Below, piece after piece: positions 1-8,367 of a stretch of 22,021 nucleotides of DNA. The notes beneath the pieces are model-generated. The model made no database searches. It saw only the letters and a program-made list of their open reading frames with translations, and was not told where the DNA came from. The stretch's first letter is position 1. The number at the start of each line of letters is the position of its first letter. The stretch covers positions 1 through 22,021 of the forward strand of contig CAXTJZ010000037.1 in the NCBI GenBank assembly GCA_964244695.1. Reading direction: 5' to 3'. This stretch comes from BOG-908 sp964244695 (lineage in GTDB: Bacteria > Pseudomonadota > Alphaproteobacteria > Acetobacterales > Acetobacteraceae). The translations under genes were made by a program, and so were the position numbers.

Positions 1-1
1 C

Positions 2-2863
2 TCGGCCGGCGCGTCGGTGATCACGCTGCAATTCGATCTGAGCCTGTCGCTCGACATTGGCGAGCAGGAGGTGCAGGCGGCGATCAATGCCGCCGGCAAC
101 CTGCTGCCCTCCGACCTGCCGGCGCCGCCGATCTACGCCAAGGTGAACCCTGCGGACGCGCCGGTGATAACGCTGGCGCTGACGAGCAAGACGATGGCGC
201 TGACGCAGATCGAGGACATCGCGGAGACGCGGCTGGCGCAGAAGATCAGCCAGATCGATGGCGTGGGGCTGGTATCAATTTCCGGCGGGCACCGGCCGGC
301 GGTGCGCGTGCAGGCGAACCCGCGTGCGCTGGCTGCCCTTGGCCTGAACATAGACGATCTGCGCACCACGATCGGCAACCTCAACGTCAATACGCCGAAA
401 GGCAATTTCGACGGGCCGGCGCAGGCGACGACGATCAACGCTAACGATCAGTTGCCGGACGCGAAATCCTTTGCAAACGCCATCATCGCCTACAAGAACG
501 GCGCGCCGGTGCATCTGACGGATGTGGCCGCACTGGTGCAGGGGTCCGAGAACACCAAGCTGCAGGCTTGGATGAATCGCACGCCGGCGGTGGTGCTGAA
601 CGTGCAGCGCCAGCCTGGGGCGAACGTGATCCAGGTGGTCAACCGCATCGTGGCGCTGATGCCAAAGCTGCAATCCAGTCTGCCGGCGGCGCTGCAGGTC
701 ACCAAGCTCACGGATCGCACGAACACCATACGCGCGTCGGTGGCGGACGTGGAGTTCGAGCTGGCGCTGGCGATCGGGCTGGTCGTGCTGGTGATCTTCG
801 TGTTCCTGCGGCGCATCCCGGCCACGCTGATACCCAGCCTGTCGGTGCCGCTGTCGCTCGTGGGCACGTTGGCGGCGATGTATCTGTGGGGCTTCTCGCT
901 CGACAACCTCTCGCTGATGGCGCTGACGATAGCCACCGGCTTCGTGGTGGACGATGCGATCGTCATGATCGAGAACATCGACCGCTACGTGGAGATGGGC
1001 GAGCCGCCGCTCGAAGCGGCCCTCAAGGGCTCGCAGCAGATCGGCTTCACAATCATCTCGCTTACCGTCTCCCTGCTGGCCGTGCTTATCCCGCTGCTGT
1101 TCATGGGAGACGTTGTGGGACGGCTGTTCCACGAATTCGCCATAACGCTGGCGGTCACGATCGTGATCAGCGCGGTGGTGTCGCTGACCCTGGTGCCGAT
1201 GCTGTGCGCGCGCCTGCTGCGCCACCAGGCGCCCGAAGACCAGAGCCGCATAGCGCGCTGGTCCGAACGCATGACGGAGCGCGTGATCAACGGCTATGGC
1301 GTGTGGCTGGACTGGGTGCTGGACCGCCAGGTGCTGACGCTGCTTGTCGCCACGATCACCGTGGCGCTGACCGCGTTCCTGTACATCGTGATCCCGAAAG
1401 GGTTCTTCCCGGTGCAGGATACCGGGCTGATACAGGGCATCAGCGTGGCCGCACCCACCGCCTCCTACGCCGCGATGTCACGCGGGCAGCAGGCGCTGGC
1501 CGACGCGATCCTGAAAGACCCAGCCGTGGTCAGCCTGTCCTCCTTCATCGGCATAGACGGCAGCAACACCACGCTGAACACCGGCCGGTTCCTGATCAAC
1601 CTCGCCGCGCGTGACGACCGCACGGACAACGTCAGCGCCATCATCCGCCGCCTGCAGACAGAAGTGTCCGGCGTGTCCGGCATCTCGCTTTACATGCAGC
1701 CGGTGCAGGACCTCAGCATCGACACTGCGATCAGCGCCACGCAATACCAGTTCGTGCTAGAGAACGCCGACCTGTCCGCGTTCAACACCTGGATTCCGCG
1801 CCTGCTGGACAAGCTGCACGCCATCCCGTCCATCACCGACGTGGCCAGCGACCTGCAGACAAACGGCCTGGCCGCCACAATCACGATCGACCGCCCGACT
1901 GCGGCGCGCTTCGGCATCACGCCCGCCACGGTCGATAACGCGCTCTACGACGCGTTCGGCCAACGCATCATCTCGACCATCTTCACCGAGAGCAACCAGT
2001 ACCGCATCATCCTGGAATCCACGCCGCAGGTGCAGTCGTCGCTCGCCAATTTGAACGCGCTGTATCTGCCGTCGTCCACCGCCGCCAGCGGCCAGGTGCC
2101 GCTCAGCGCTTTTGTGCACGTCACCACCGGCTCTTCGCCGCTGGTGGTAAGCCATCTCGGACAGTTTCCCGCCACCACCATCAGTTTCAACCTCGCACCC
2201 GGCGCCTCGCTCGGCGCCGCGGTGGACGCCATCAAGCAGGCGGAAACATCGCTGCACCTGCCGGAAAGCTTCCTCACCGCCTTCCAGGGGGCCGCGGCCG
2301 CGTTCCAGAATGCGCTCGGCAACGAGCTCTATCTCGTGCTCGCCGCCGTAGCCGCGATGTACATCGTGCTCGGCGTACTCTACGAAAGCTTCGTCCATCC
2401 CATCACCATACTCTCCACCCTGCCATCCGCCGGCATAGGCGCGCTGCTGGCGCTCATGCTCGTGGGCTCCGACCTGGACATCATCGGCATCATCGGCATC
2501 GTGCTGCTAATCGGTATTGTGAAGAAGAACGCGATCATGATGATCGACTTCGCACTGGTGGCCGAACGCGAGGAAGGCTACGCGCCGCGCGAAGCGATAC
2601 ACCGCGCCAGTATGCTGCGCCTGCGGCCAATCCTGATGACGACGTTCGCCGCCTTGTTCTCCGCCTTGCCGCTGATGCTTGGCAGCGGCACGGGGTCCGA
2701 GCTGCGGCGGCCGCTGGGCCTTGCGATATTCGGCGGGCTGATCGTGAGCCAGGTGCTAACGTTGTTTACCACGCCGGTGATCTATCTGCTGTTCGATCGT
2801 GTGGCGCTGTATTTCAAGCCGAAGGAAGTGCCGGAGCCTGAGGGGCCGGTGGCGGCGGAATGA
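2..2863 (+). CDS. mdtB: RND multidrug efflux pump subunit, MdtB-like (5' end outside window)
   Basis: Inner-membrane RND transporter that exports drugs by proton antiport together with a periplasmic adaptor and an outer-membrane channel. The reading frame is open from base 2; the GTG at 17 encodes an internal valine in the conserved MdtB stretch ASVITLQFDL, so roughly the first 80-100 residues lie upstream. Visible family marks are SKVNPAD-like KVNPADAP near the porter domain, GFVVDDAIVMIENI in TM4 with the paired acidic residues used for proton relay, PKGFFPVQDTG, the C-terminal ILYESFVHPITILSTLPSAG-type segment and GIVKKNAIMMIDFA. In the recalled E. coli mdtABC operon the order is the same, so an mdtA adaptor gene is expected just before the window. 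The gene ends 8 bp before a palindromic element. MdtB and MdtC normally form a mixed trimer. Identity is strong; substrates are not deducible. Confidence 0.93.
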   Translation, partial: SAGASVITLQFDLSLSLDIGEQEVQAAINAAGNLLPSDLPAPPIYAKVNPADAPVITLALTSKTMALTQIEDIAETRLAQKISQIDGVGLVSISGGHRPAVRVQANPRALAALGLNIDDLRTTIGNLNVNTPKGNFDGPAQATTINANDQLPDAKSFANAIIAYKNGAPVHLTDVAALVQGSENTKLQAWMNRTPAVVLNVQRQPGANVIQVVNRIVALMPKLQSSLPAALQVTKLTDRTNTIRASVADVEFELALAIGLVVLVIFVFLRRIPATLIPSLSVPLSLVGTLAAMYLWGFSLDNLSLMALTIATGFVVDDAIVMIENIDRYVEMGEPPLEAALKGSQQIGFTIISLTVSLLAVLIPLLFMGDVVGRLFHEFAITLAVTIVISAVVSLTLVPMLCARLLRHQAPEDQSRIARWSERMTERVINGYGVWLDWVLDRQVLTLLVATITVALTAFLYIVIPKGFFPVQDTGLIQGISVAAPTASYAAMSRGQQALADAILKDPAVVSLSSFIGIDGSNTTLNTGRFLINLAARDDRTDNVSAIIRRLQTEVSGVSGISLYMQPVQDLSIDTAISATQYQFVLENADLSAFNTWIPRLLDKLHAIPSITDVASDLQTNGLAATITIDRPTAARFGITPATVDNALYDAFGQRIISTIFTESNQYRIILESTPQVQSSLANLNALYLPSSTAASGQVPLSAFVHVTTGSSPLVVSHLGQFPATTISFNLAPGASLGAAVDAIKQAETSLHLPESFLTAFQGAAAAFQNALGNELYLVLAAVAAMYIVLGVLYESFVHPITILSTLPSAGIGALLALMLVGSDLDIIGIIGIVLLIGIVKKNAIMMIDFALVAEREEGYAPREAIHRASMLRLRPILMTTFAALFSALPLMLGSGTGSELRRPLGLAIFGGLIVSQVLTLFTTPVIYLLFDRVALYFKPKEVPEPEGPVAAE

Positions 2864-2871
2864 GGAAGGAA

Positions 2872-3021
2872 GCAAGGCCTTCTTTTTTGAAAAAAAAAAG
2901 CAAAAAACTTTTGCTACCTGCGCAGTCGCCAGCGCGCGCCTTTGCAAAACCAGCACGCGCCGCGGTGCAGGCGGGGGAGCAAAAGTTTTTTGCTTCTTTT
3001 TTTCAAAAAAGAAGGCCTTGC
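2872..3021. repeat. Dispersed palindromic element, copy 1 (intact)
   Basis: Left arm 2872-2913 and right arm 2980-3021 are near-perfect reverse complements of 42 nt, around a GC-rich loop of 66 nt. The arm starts GCAAGGCCTTCTTTTTTG and ends AAAAAACTTTTG. Each arm also has internal palindromes: AGCAAAA/TTTTGCT followed by TCTTTTTT, and CTTCTTTTTT/AAAAAAGAAG. It starts 8 bp after the mdtB stop and ends 14 bp before the mdtC ATG. Bidirectional terminator, operon-internal RNA structure or mobile palindrome are all possible. Confidence 0.9.
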
Positions 3022-3035
3022 TTTCTTAGCGCCCC

Positions 3036-6000
3036 ATGAACATCAGCTCCCCCTTCATAAGCCGCCCGATCGCCACCACGCTGCTGACCATAGGCATAGC
3101 CCTGGCCGGCATTTTCGCGTACGCGCAGCTCCCCGTCTCGCCACTGCCGCAGGTGGATTTTCCCACCATTTCCGTGCAGGCGACCCTGCCAGGCGCCAGC
3201 CCGGACACGGTGGCCACCTCCGTCGCCAGTCCGCTGGAGCGTCATCTGGGACAGATCGCGGACGTGACGGAAATGACGTCCGCCAGCTCCGTGGGCCAGA
3301 CGCGCATCACGCTGCAGTTCGGCTTGAACCGGAACATCGATGGTGCGGCGCGCGACGTGGAGGCGGCAATCAACGCGGCGCGTGCGGATCTGCCGACGTC
3401 GCTGCGCGCGAACCCGACCTATCGCAAGGTGAACCCGGCGGACGCGCCGGTGATGATCCTGGCGCTGACGTCCAAGACGCTGACGCAGGGCCAGCTCTAC
3501 GATTCGGCCGCCACCGTGCTGGAGCAGAAACTGTCCCAGCTTCCCGGCGTGGGCGAGGTGGACGTGAACGGCTCCGCGCTGCCCGCGGTCCGCGTGGAGC
3601 TGAACCCCGGCGCGCTTTTCCATTACGGCATCGGGCTGGAGGACGTGCGCGCCGCACTGGCCTCGGCGAACGCGAACGCGCCAAAGGGTTCGATCGAGGA
3701 AGGCGACCGCCACTTCCAGATCTACACCAACGACCAGGCGAGCCACGCGGCCGATTACCGTGACCTGGTGATCGCCTACCGCAACGGCGCCGCGGTGAAA
3801 CTCACCGATGTGGCCGAAGTGCTCGACAGCGTGGAGGATCTGCGCAACTCCGGCCAGTTCAACGGCCAGCCGACCGTGGTGCTGATCGTGTTCCGCCAAC
3901 CTGGGGCCAACATCATCCAGACGGTGGACGGCATACGCGCCGTGCTGCCGCAGTTGAAGGCCTCGTTGCCGGGTGCGGTGAACATCGACGTCGCCATTGA
4001 CCGCACGCCCACGGTGCGCGCCTCGCTGAACGACACGCAGCGCACGCTCATCATCGCCATCGTGCTGGTGATCGGCGTGGTGTTCGTGTTCCTGGGCAGC
4101 GCGCGCGCCACGCTGATCCCGGCTGTCGCCGTGCCTGTCAGCATCATCGGCACCTTCGCCGCGATGTGGCTGCTTGGTTTCAGCCTGGACAATCTCTCGC
4201 TGATGGCGCTGACCATCTCCACCGGCTTCGTGGTGGATGATGCCATCGTGGTGCTGGAGAACATCGCGCGCCACATGGAAGACGGCGTGCCGCGCGTGCG
4301 CGCGGCCCTGATGGGCGCGGGCGAAGTGGGTTTCACCGTGCTCTCGATCAGCACGTCGCTTATCGCCGTGTTCCTGCCGATTTTGCTGATGGGCGGCATC
4401 GTCGGCCGGCTGTTCCGCGAGTTTGCGCTGACTTTGTCGCTGGCGATCATCGTCAGCCTGGTGATTTCGCTGACCACCACGCCGATGATGTGCGCGCTGT
4501 TCCTGCGCACCGCGCCGCCGATGCGCGAACGCGGCTGGTTCTTCCGCCACTGGGAAGCGGCCTTCGCGCGCATGCAGCATTTCTACGAGCGCACATTGTC
4601 CTGGTCGCTGGACCGCTCGGGCTTGGTGATGGTGGTGCTGGCGGCCACCGTGGCGCTCAACGTATACCTGTTCATCATCGTGCCGAAGGGCTTCTTCCCG
4701 CAGCAGGATACCGGCGCGCTGATGGGCATGGTGCAGGCCGATCAATCGACCAGCTTCCAGGCAATGCGCACGAAGCTCACCAAGATTCAGAATATCGTCG
4801 GCCGTGACCCCGCGGTGGCAAGCGTGGTGGGTTTCACCGGCGGCCGGCAGACGAACGTGGCCAACATCTACGTGGCGCTGAAACCGCTGACGCAGCGTGA
4901 CGTCTCCGCCGACCAGGTGATCAACCGGCTGCGCCCGAAGCTCGCCCACGTGGCTGGCGCGCGCCTGTATCTGCAGGCCGTGCAGGATTTGCGCGTAGGC
5001 GGCCGGCAATCCAACGCGCAATACCAGTACACGCTGCAGGCCGATGACGCACCCACGCTCTACAAATGGGCGCCGAAGCTTACCGAGGCACTGCAGAAAG
5101 ACCCTGACCTGGCTGACGTGAACTCCGACCAGCAGCAGAGCGGGCTGGAGACCGATCTGGTCATCGACCGCGACACCGCGGCGCGCCTGAACCTCACGCC
5201 CGCCACCATCGACAACACGCTGTACGACGCGTTCGGCCAGCGGCAGGTTAGTACAATCTATAACCCGCTGAACCAGTATCACGTGGTCATGGAACTGGCC
5301 CCACGCTACTGGCAAAGCCCGCAGACCTTGCGTGAAGTCTGGGTCAGCACGTCTGGCGCAAACGCGGCCGGCACCAGCAGCACGGGTTTTCCCGCCGGCG
5401 ACGTCACGTCCACGAAGACGGCCAGCACAGTAACCGCCTCGAGCGTGGCGCTCGATTCAGCGCGCAACGCGGCTTCCAACGCGCTGGCACAGTCGGGCAA
5501 AGGTGCCGCCAGCAGCGGCGCCTCGGTCAGCACCGCGCAGGAGACGATGATTCCGCTCGCCGCCTTCAGCCATTTCCAGCCAGGCCACACGCCACTCGGC
5601 GTTAACCACCAGGGCGCGTTCGTGGCAGCCACCATTTCGTTCAACCTGCCGCCTGGCAAATCGCTGGGTGACGCCACGGCCGCCATCGCACGCGCCACCG
5701 CCGCGATACACATGCCAGCCTCCATCACCGGAAGCTTCGCCGGCACCGCGGCCACGTTCCAGCAATCCACATCGAGCGAGCCGATGCTGATCCTGGCAGC
5801 GCTCGTGGCCGTCTACATCGTGCTAGGCATTCTCTACGAGAGTGCGGTGCATCCCATCACCATCCTTTCCACCCTGCCGTCCGCCGGCGTGGGTGCGGTG
5901 CTTGCGCTGATCCTGTTCGGCTCGGAATTCAGCATCATCGCCCTGATCGGCGTCATCCTGCTGATCGGCATCGTCAAGAAGAACGCCATACTGATGATCG

Positions 6001-6329
6001 ACTTCGCGCTGCATGCCGAGCGCGAGCAGGGCATGTCCACGCGCGACTCGATCTACCAGGCCTGCCTGCTGCGCTTCCGCCCGATCATGATGACGACGTT
6101 CGCCGCCCTGCTCGGCGCGCTGCCGCTGGCGTTCGACACCGGCGAGGGCGCGGAGCTACGGCGTCCGCTGGGCATCTCCATTGTCGGCGGGCTTATCGTC
6201 AGCCAGGTGCTGACGCTTTATACGACGCCGGTGGTTTACCTGTACCTGGATCGGTTCCGTTTGTGGTCGCAGCGCGGCTGGCGGCGGGCGTTTCCGGGCA
6301 CGCATGTCTCGAAGGCGCCGGCTGAGTGA
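3036..6329 (+). CDS. mdtC: RND multidrug efflux pump subunit, MdtC-like
   Basis: Second RND pump subunit (1097 residues), complete. The N-terminus MNISSPFISRPIATTLL is the classic cytoplasmic lead-in to TM1, followed by LPVSPLPQVDFPTI and PGASPDTV. TM4 carries STGFVVDDAIVVLENIARHM with the acidic proton-relay residues, and GIVKKNAILMIDFALHAEREQG is near the C-terminus. It is about 70 residues longer than E. coli MdtC as I recall it; the excess is a Ser/Ala/Thr-rich insert at about residues 770-836 in the second periplasmic part, between REVWVST and MIPLAAFSHF. No Shine-Dalgarno sequence is evident before the ATG: only 14 nt separate it from the palindromic element. The stop overlaps the GTG start of the downstream outer-membrane channel (GTGA), suggesting coupled translation. 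Probable partner of the upstream MdtB-like subunit. Confidence 0.94.
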   Translation: MNISSPFISRPIATTLLTIGIALAGIFAYAQLPVSPLPQVDFPTISVQATLPGASPDTVATSVASPLERHLGQIADVTEMTSASSVGQTRITLQFGLNRNIDGAARDVEAAINAARADLPTSLRANPTYRKVNPADAPVMILALTSKTLTQGQLYDSAATVLEQKLSQLPGVGEVDVNGSALPAVRVELNPGALFHYGIGLEDVRAALASANANAPKGSIEEGDRHFQIYTNDQASHAADYRDLVIAYRNGAAVKLTDVAEVLDSVEDLRNSGQFNGQPTVVLIVFRQPGANIIQTVDGIRAVLPQLKASLPGAVNIDVAIDRTPTVRASLNDTQRTLIIAIVLVIGVVFVFLGSARATLIPAVAVPVSIIGTFAAMWLLGFSLDNLSLMALTISTGFVVDDAIVVLENIARHMEDGVPRVRAALMGAGEVGFTVLSISTSLIAVFLPILLMGGIVGRLFREFALTLSLAIIVSLVISLTTTPMMCALFLRTAPPMRERGWFFRHWEAAFARMQHFYERTLSWSLDRSGLVMVVLAATVALNVYLFIIVPKGFFPQQDTGALMGMVQADQSTSFQAMRTKLTKIQNIVGRDPAVASVVGFTGGRQTNVANIYVALKPLTQRDVSADQVINRLRPKLAHVAGARLYLQAVQDLRVGGRQSNAQYQYTLQADDAPTLYKWAPKLTEALQKDPDLADVNSDQQQSGLETDLVIDRDTAARLNLTPATIDNTLYDAFGQRQVSTIYNPLNQYHVVMELAPRYWQSPQTLREVWVSTSGANAAGTSSTGFPAGDVTSTKTASTVTASSVALDSARNAASNALAQSGKGAASSGASVSTAQETMIPLAAFSHFQPGHTPLGVNHQGAFVAATISFNLPPGKSLGDATAAIARATAAIHMPASITGSFAGTAATFQQSTSSEPMLILAALVAVYIVLGILYESAVHPITILSTLPSAGVGAVLALILFGSEFSIIALIGVILLIGIVKKNAILMIDFALHAEREQGMSTRDSIYQACLLRFRPIMMTTFAALLGALPLAFDTGEGAELRRPLGISIVGGLIVSQVLTLYTTPVVYLYLDRFRLWSQRGWRRAFPGTHVSKAPAE

Positions 6330-8083
6330 AGAGTAAGGCAAGGCCTTCTTTTTTGAAAAAAAGAAGCAAAAAACTTTTGTCCCCCGCTCGCACGGAGGCA
6401 CGCGCTGATTTTGCCCGTGCGCGGCTCGGCGTAATCAGGGCGTCCCTTGGTCCCGGCGCAGGAGCACAAGTTTTTCTCTTATCTTTTTCAAAAAAGCAGG
6501 CCTTGCTTTCTACCCTCGCCTTATCCGCCTGCATGGTAGGCCCAGACTACAAACGCCCCTCCACCCCGCTCACCTCCGTCTTCAAGGAGCTGCCAGGCTG
6601 GAAGCTGGCCACCCCCGAGGACGAAGCGCCAAAAGGCCAATGGTGGCTCGCGTTCCACGACCCTCTCCTGAACCGGCTGGAAACGCAGATCGACACCGGC
6701 AACCAGACTCTGCGCGAGCAGGTGGCCGCCTACGTCAATTCGCAGGCGCTGGTGGACGAGGCGCGGGCCAACCTGTTTCCCACCCTGTCGGGCAATGTCG
6801 GCGTCACGCGCTCCAGCGGCAGCGGCGGCGTGCTGACCAGTACGGGAAGCGGCAACAACACGCTCGGCACCACGACGGGCACGACTACCGGCACCACGAC
6901 CGGAAGCACCACCACCAGCACGGGCTCAGGCGTCACCAGCGGCAGCGGCAACACCGGCAGCACCACCAGCGTCGCCTCCACCGGCGGCGGCGGCTTCGGC
7001 GGCGGGTCCACCCGCACCACCTACACGCTGGAGGGTAGCGCCGACTGGGACCTCGACGTGTGGGGCAAGCTGCGGCGACAGGTGGAGAGCAACGTTGCCA
7101 ACGCGCAGGCGAGCGCCGGCTTGGTGGCAAACGCCCGCCTGTCCGCGCAGGGCTCGCTGGCCACCGACTACCTGGATCTGCGTGTCAGCGACGCGCTGCA
7201 GCGCGTGCTCGACGAGACGAGCCGCCTGGACACCGAGGCCCTGCGCATCGTGCAGAACCAGTACAACGCCGGCTTTGCCGCGCGGTCGGACGTGCTGACG
7301 GCACAGACGCAATTGGAGGCCGCGCAATCGGCCGCCATAAACGTGGGCGTGGCGCGCGCCCAGTACGAGCACGCGATCGCCGTGCTGATCGGTGAGCCGC
7401 CGGCCTCCCTCACCATACCAGCCGTGGCCACCGTGCCTGCGGTGCCGGACACGCCGGGGCTGGTGCCCTCCGCCCTATTGGAACGCCGGCCGGACATCGC
7501 CAACGCCGAGCGCACGATGAAGGCCGACAACGCGCTGATCGGCGTGGCGGTCGGCGCCTATTACCCGGACATTACGCTGTCGGCGCTGTTCGGCTACCAG
7601 GGCAACCCGCTCGGCTCGTTGATCTCCAGCGCCAACCGGGTCTGGTCGATAGGCGCCTCGGCGAGCGACGCGCTGTTCGAAGGCGGCGCGCGCACCGCGG
7701 CCGTGCGCGCCGCCCGCGCCACGTATGATGAAAGCGTGGCCGCCTATCGGCAAACCGTGCTGACCGCCTTCCAGCAGGTGGAGGACGCGCTGTCCGGCCT
7801 GCGCATCCTGGCGCGGCAGGAGACGGTGCAGCGCCAAACCGTGATCGACGCGGGGCGTGCCGCACAGATCGCACTTAACGAGTATCGGGCCGGCACGCAG
7901 GCCTACACGGCGGTGATTACCGCGCAGGACACGCTGCTCACCGCGCAGCAGAACCTGATCTCCATCCAGCAAACACGCCTGTCGGATGCGGTGGCGTTGA
8001 TCCAGGCGCTGGGTGGCGGCTGGCAGGCCAGCGATCTGCCGGACAAGGATTGGCTGCAGCGGCGAAATCCCCTGCTGCCGTAA
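6326..8083 (+). CDS. NodT-family outer-membrane efflux lipoprotein with repeat-altered N-terminus
   Basis: Outer-membrane factor (TolC/OprM/NodT class) forming the exit duct for the adjacent RND pump. Mature-protein marks are LSAC lipobox (Cys at residue 69), then MVGPDYKRPSTPL, WWLAFHDPLLNRLE, WDLDVWGKLRRQVES, TDYLDLRVSDALQRVL, ERRPDIANAER, GAYYPDITLSALFGY and the late AYRQTVLTAFQQVEDALSGL. GTG at 6326 overlaps the mdtC stop and keeps the frame open, but residues 5-61 are encoded by palindromic element copy 2, giving a Lys/Phe-rich tract in place of an ordinary signal peptide. Alternatives are TTG at 6503 (short hydrophobic leader, AGCAGG upstream) or ATG 6533 just after the lipobox Cys (no signal). 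A Thr/Gly/Ser-rich stretch at about residues 163-231 enlarges a presumed extracellular barrel loop. Function is secure; the start is not. Confidence 0.85.
   Translation: MKSKARPSFLKKRSKKLLSPARTEARADFARARLGVIRASLGPGAGAQVFLLSFSKKQALLSTLALSACMVGPDYKRPSTPLTSVFKELPGWKLATPEDEAPKGQWWLAFHDPLLNRLETQIDTGNQTLREQVAAYVNSQALVDEARANLFPTLSGNVGVTRSSGSGGVLTSTGSGNNTLGTTTGTTTGTTTGSTTTSTGSGVTSGSGNTGSTTSVASTGGGGFGGGSTRTTYTLEGSADWDLDVWGKLRRQVESNVANAQASAGLVANARLSAQGSLATDYLDLRVSDALQRVLDETSRLDTEALRIVQNQYNAGFAARSDVLTAQTQLEAAQSAAINVGVARAQYEHAIAVLIGEPPASLTIPAVATVPAVPDTPGLVPSALLERRPDIANAERTMKADNALIGVAVGAYYPDITLSALFGYQGNPLGSLISSANRVWSIGASASDALFEGGARTAAVRAARATYDESVAAYRQTVLTAFQQVEDALSGLRILARQETVQRQTVIDAGRAAQIALNEYRAGTQAYTAVITAQDTLLTAQQNLISIQQTRLSDAVALIQALGGGWQASDLPDKDWLQRRNPLLP
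6338..6506. repeat. Dispersed palindromic element, copy 2 (right arm mutated)
   Basis: The left arm 6338-6379 matches the consensus exactly; the right arm 6465-6506 has several substitutions (e.g. CACAAGTTTTTCTCTT). The 85-nt GC-rich loop is the longest seen. The copy starts 8 bp after the mdtC stop and lies inside the open frame of the outer-membrane channel gene, ending 23 bp before its lipobox codon. It has no in-frame stop in that frame. Confidence 0.85.
6866..6913 (+). repeat. In-frame 12-bp tandem repeat coding Gly-Thr-Thr-Thr
   Basis: About four imperfect 12-bp units (GGCACCACGACG, GGCACGACTACC, GGCACCACGACC, GGAAGCACCACC) encode GTTT, GTTT, GTTT and GSTT in the outer-membrane channel gene. 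Unit length is a multiple of three, so slippage would change loop length without breaking the frame. Confidence 0.75.
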
Positions 8084-8092
8084 GGGAAGAAG

Positions 8093-8133
8093 GCAAGCAG
8101 TCCTTTTTTGTAAGAAGGGCAAAAACACTCTTG
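8093..8133. repeat. Decayed left half of the palindromic element (copy 3)
   Basis: GCAAGCAGTCCTTTTTTG, then AAGAAGGGCAAAAAC and CTCTTGCTACCTG, align with the left arm and the first loop bases of copy 1. No convincing right arm is visible downstream (8134-8250). It starts 9 bp after the stop of the outer-membrane channel gene. Confidence 0.6.
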
Positions 8134-8261
8134 CTACCTGTATTTGCGACAGCCAGGGCGTAGCACGTCAGGCCTTGCCAGGTCAGCGCAGGACGGAGCA
8201 ACGCTTCATTTGGGAGCACTCTTCTCCCGCAGTAAGCAACTCCGCGCGGCAACCCGATATG

Positions 8262-8286
8262 AAAATTAGCCCATAGTTCTAATTTT
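8262..8286. terminator. AT-rich stem-loop, possible weak terminator of the efflux cluster
   Basis: AAAATTAG (8262-8269) pairs perfectly with CTAATTTT (8279-8286) around a 9-nt loop, with one more T after the stem. The stem is GC-poor and the U-run short, so termination activity is uncertain. Confidence 0.3.
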
Positions 8287-8292
8287 TGAGAC

Positions 8293-8321
8293 TTGCTGTG
8301 CCAAACGTTACGATTTAGTAT
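8293..8321 (+). promoter_or_regulatory. Candidate sigma-70 promoter for the leader ORF and 64-aa gene
   Basis: TTGCTG (8293-8298) and TAGTAT (8316-8321) are separated by 17 bp in a locally AT-rich stretch, about 47 bp upstream of the leader ORF start. This is the only good-looking promoter pair I noted in this gap; it rests on consensus likeness alone. Confidence 0.4.
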
Positions 8322-8367
8322 ACAACTATTAGCTGATTGCGAGTTTATGGCTGCTCAGGAGTGAACA

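Noticed and set aside
2799..3029. ORFs running through the palindromic elements and encoding Lys/Phe-rich peptides such as KSFLLLFFKKEG
   Set aside because: They occur in several frames of every copy and on both strands, as expected from translating A- and T-runs. They are not evidence of a protein, except where the element is locked in frame with a real gene.
3003..5315. Very long antisense ORFs (e.g. 770 codons opposite mdtC, others opposite mdtB and ftsK)
   Set aside because: These are shadows of GC-rich coding sequence with His/Arg/Gly-rich translations and no domain or start signals.
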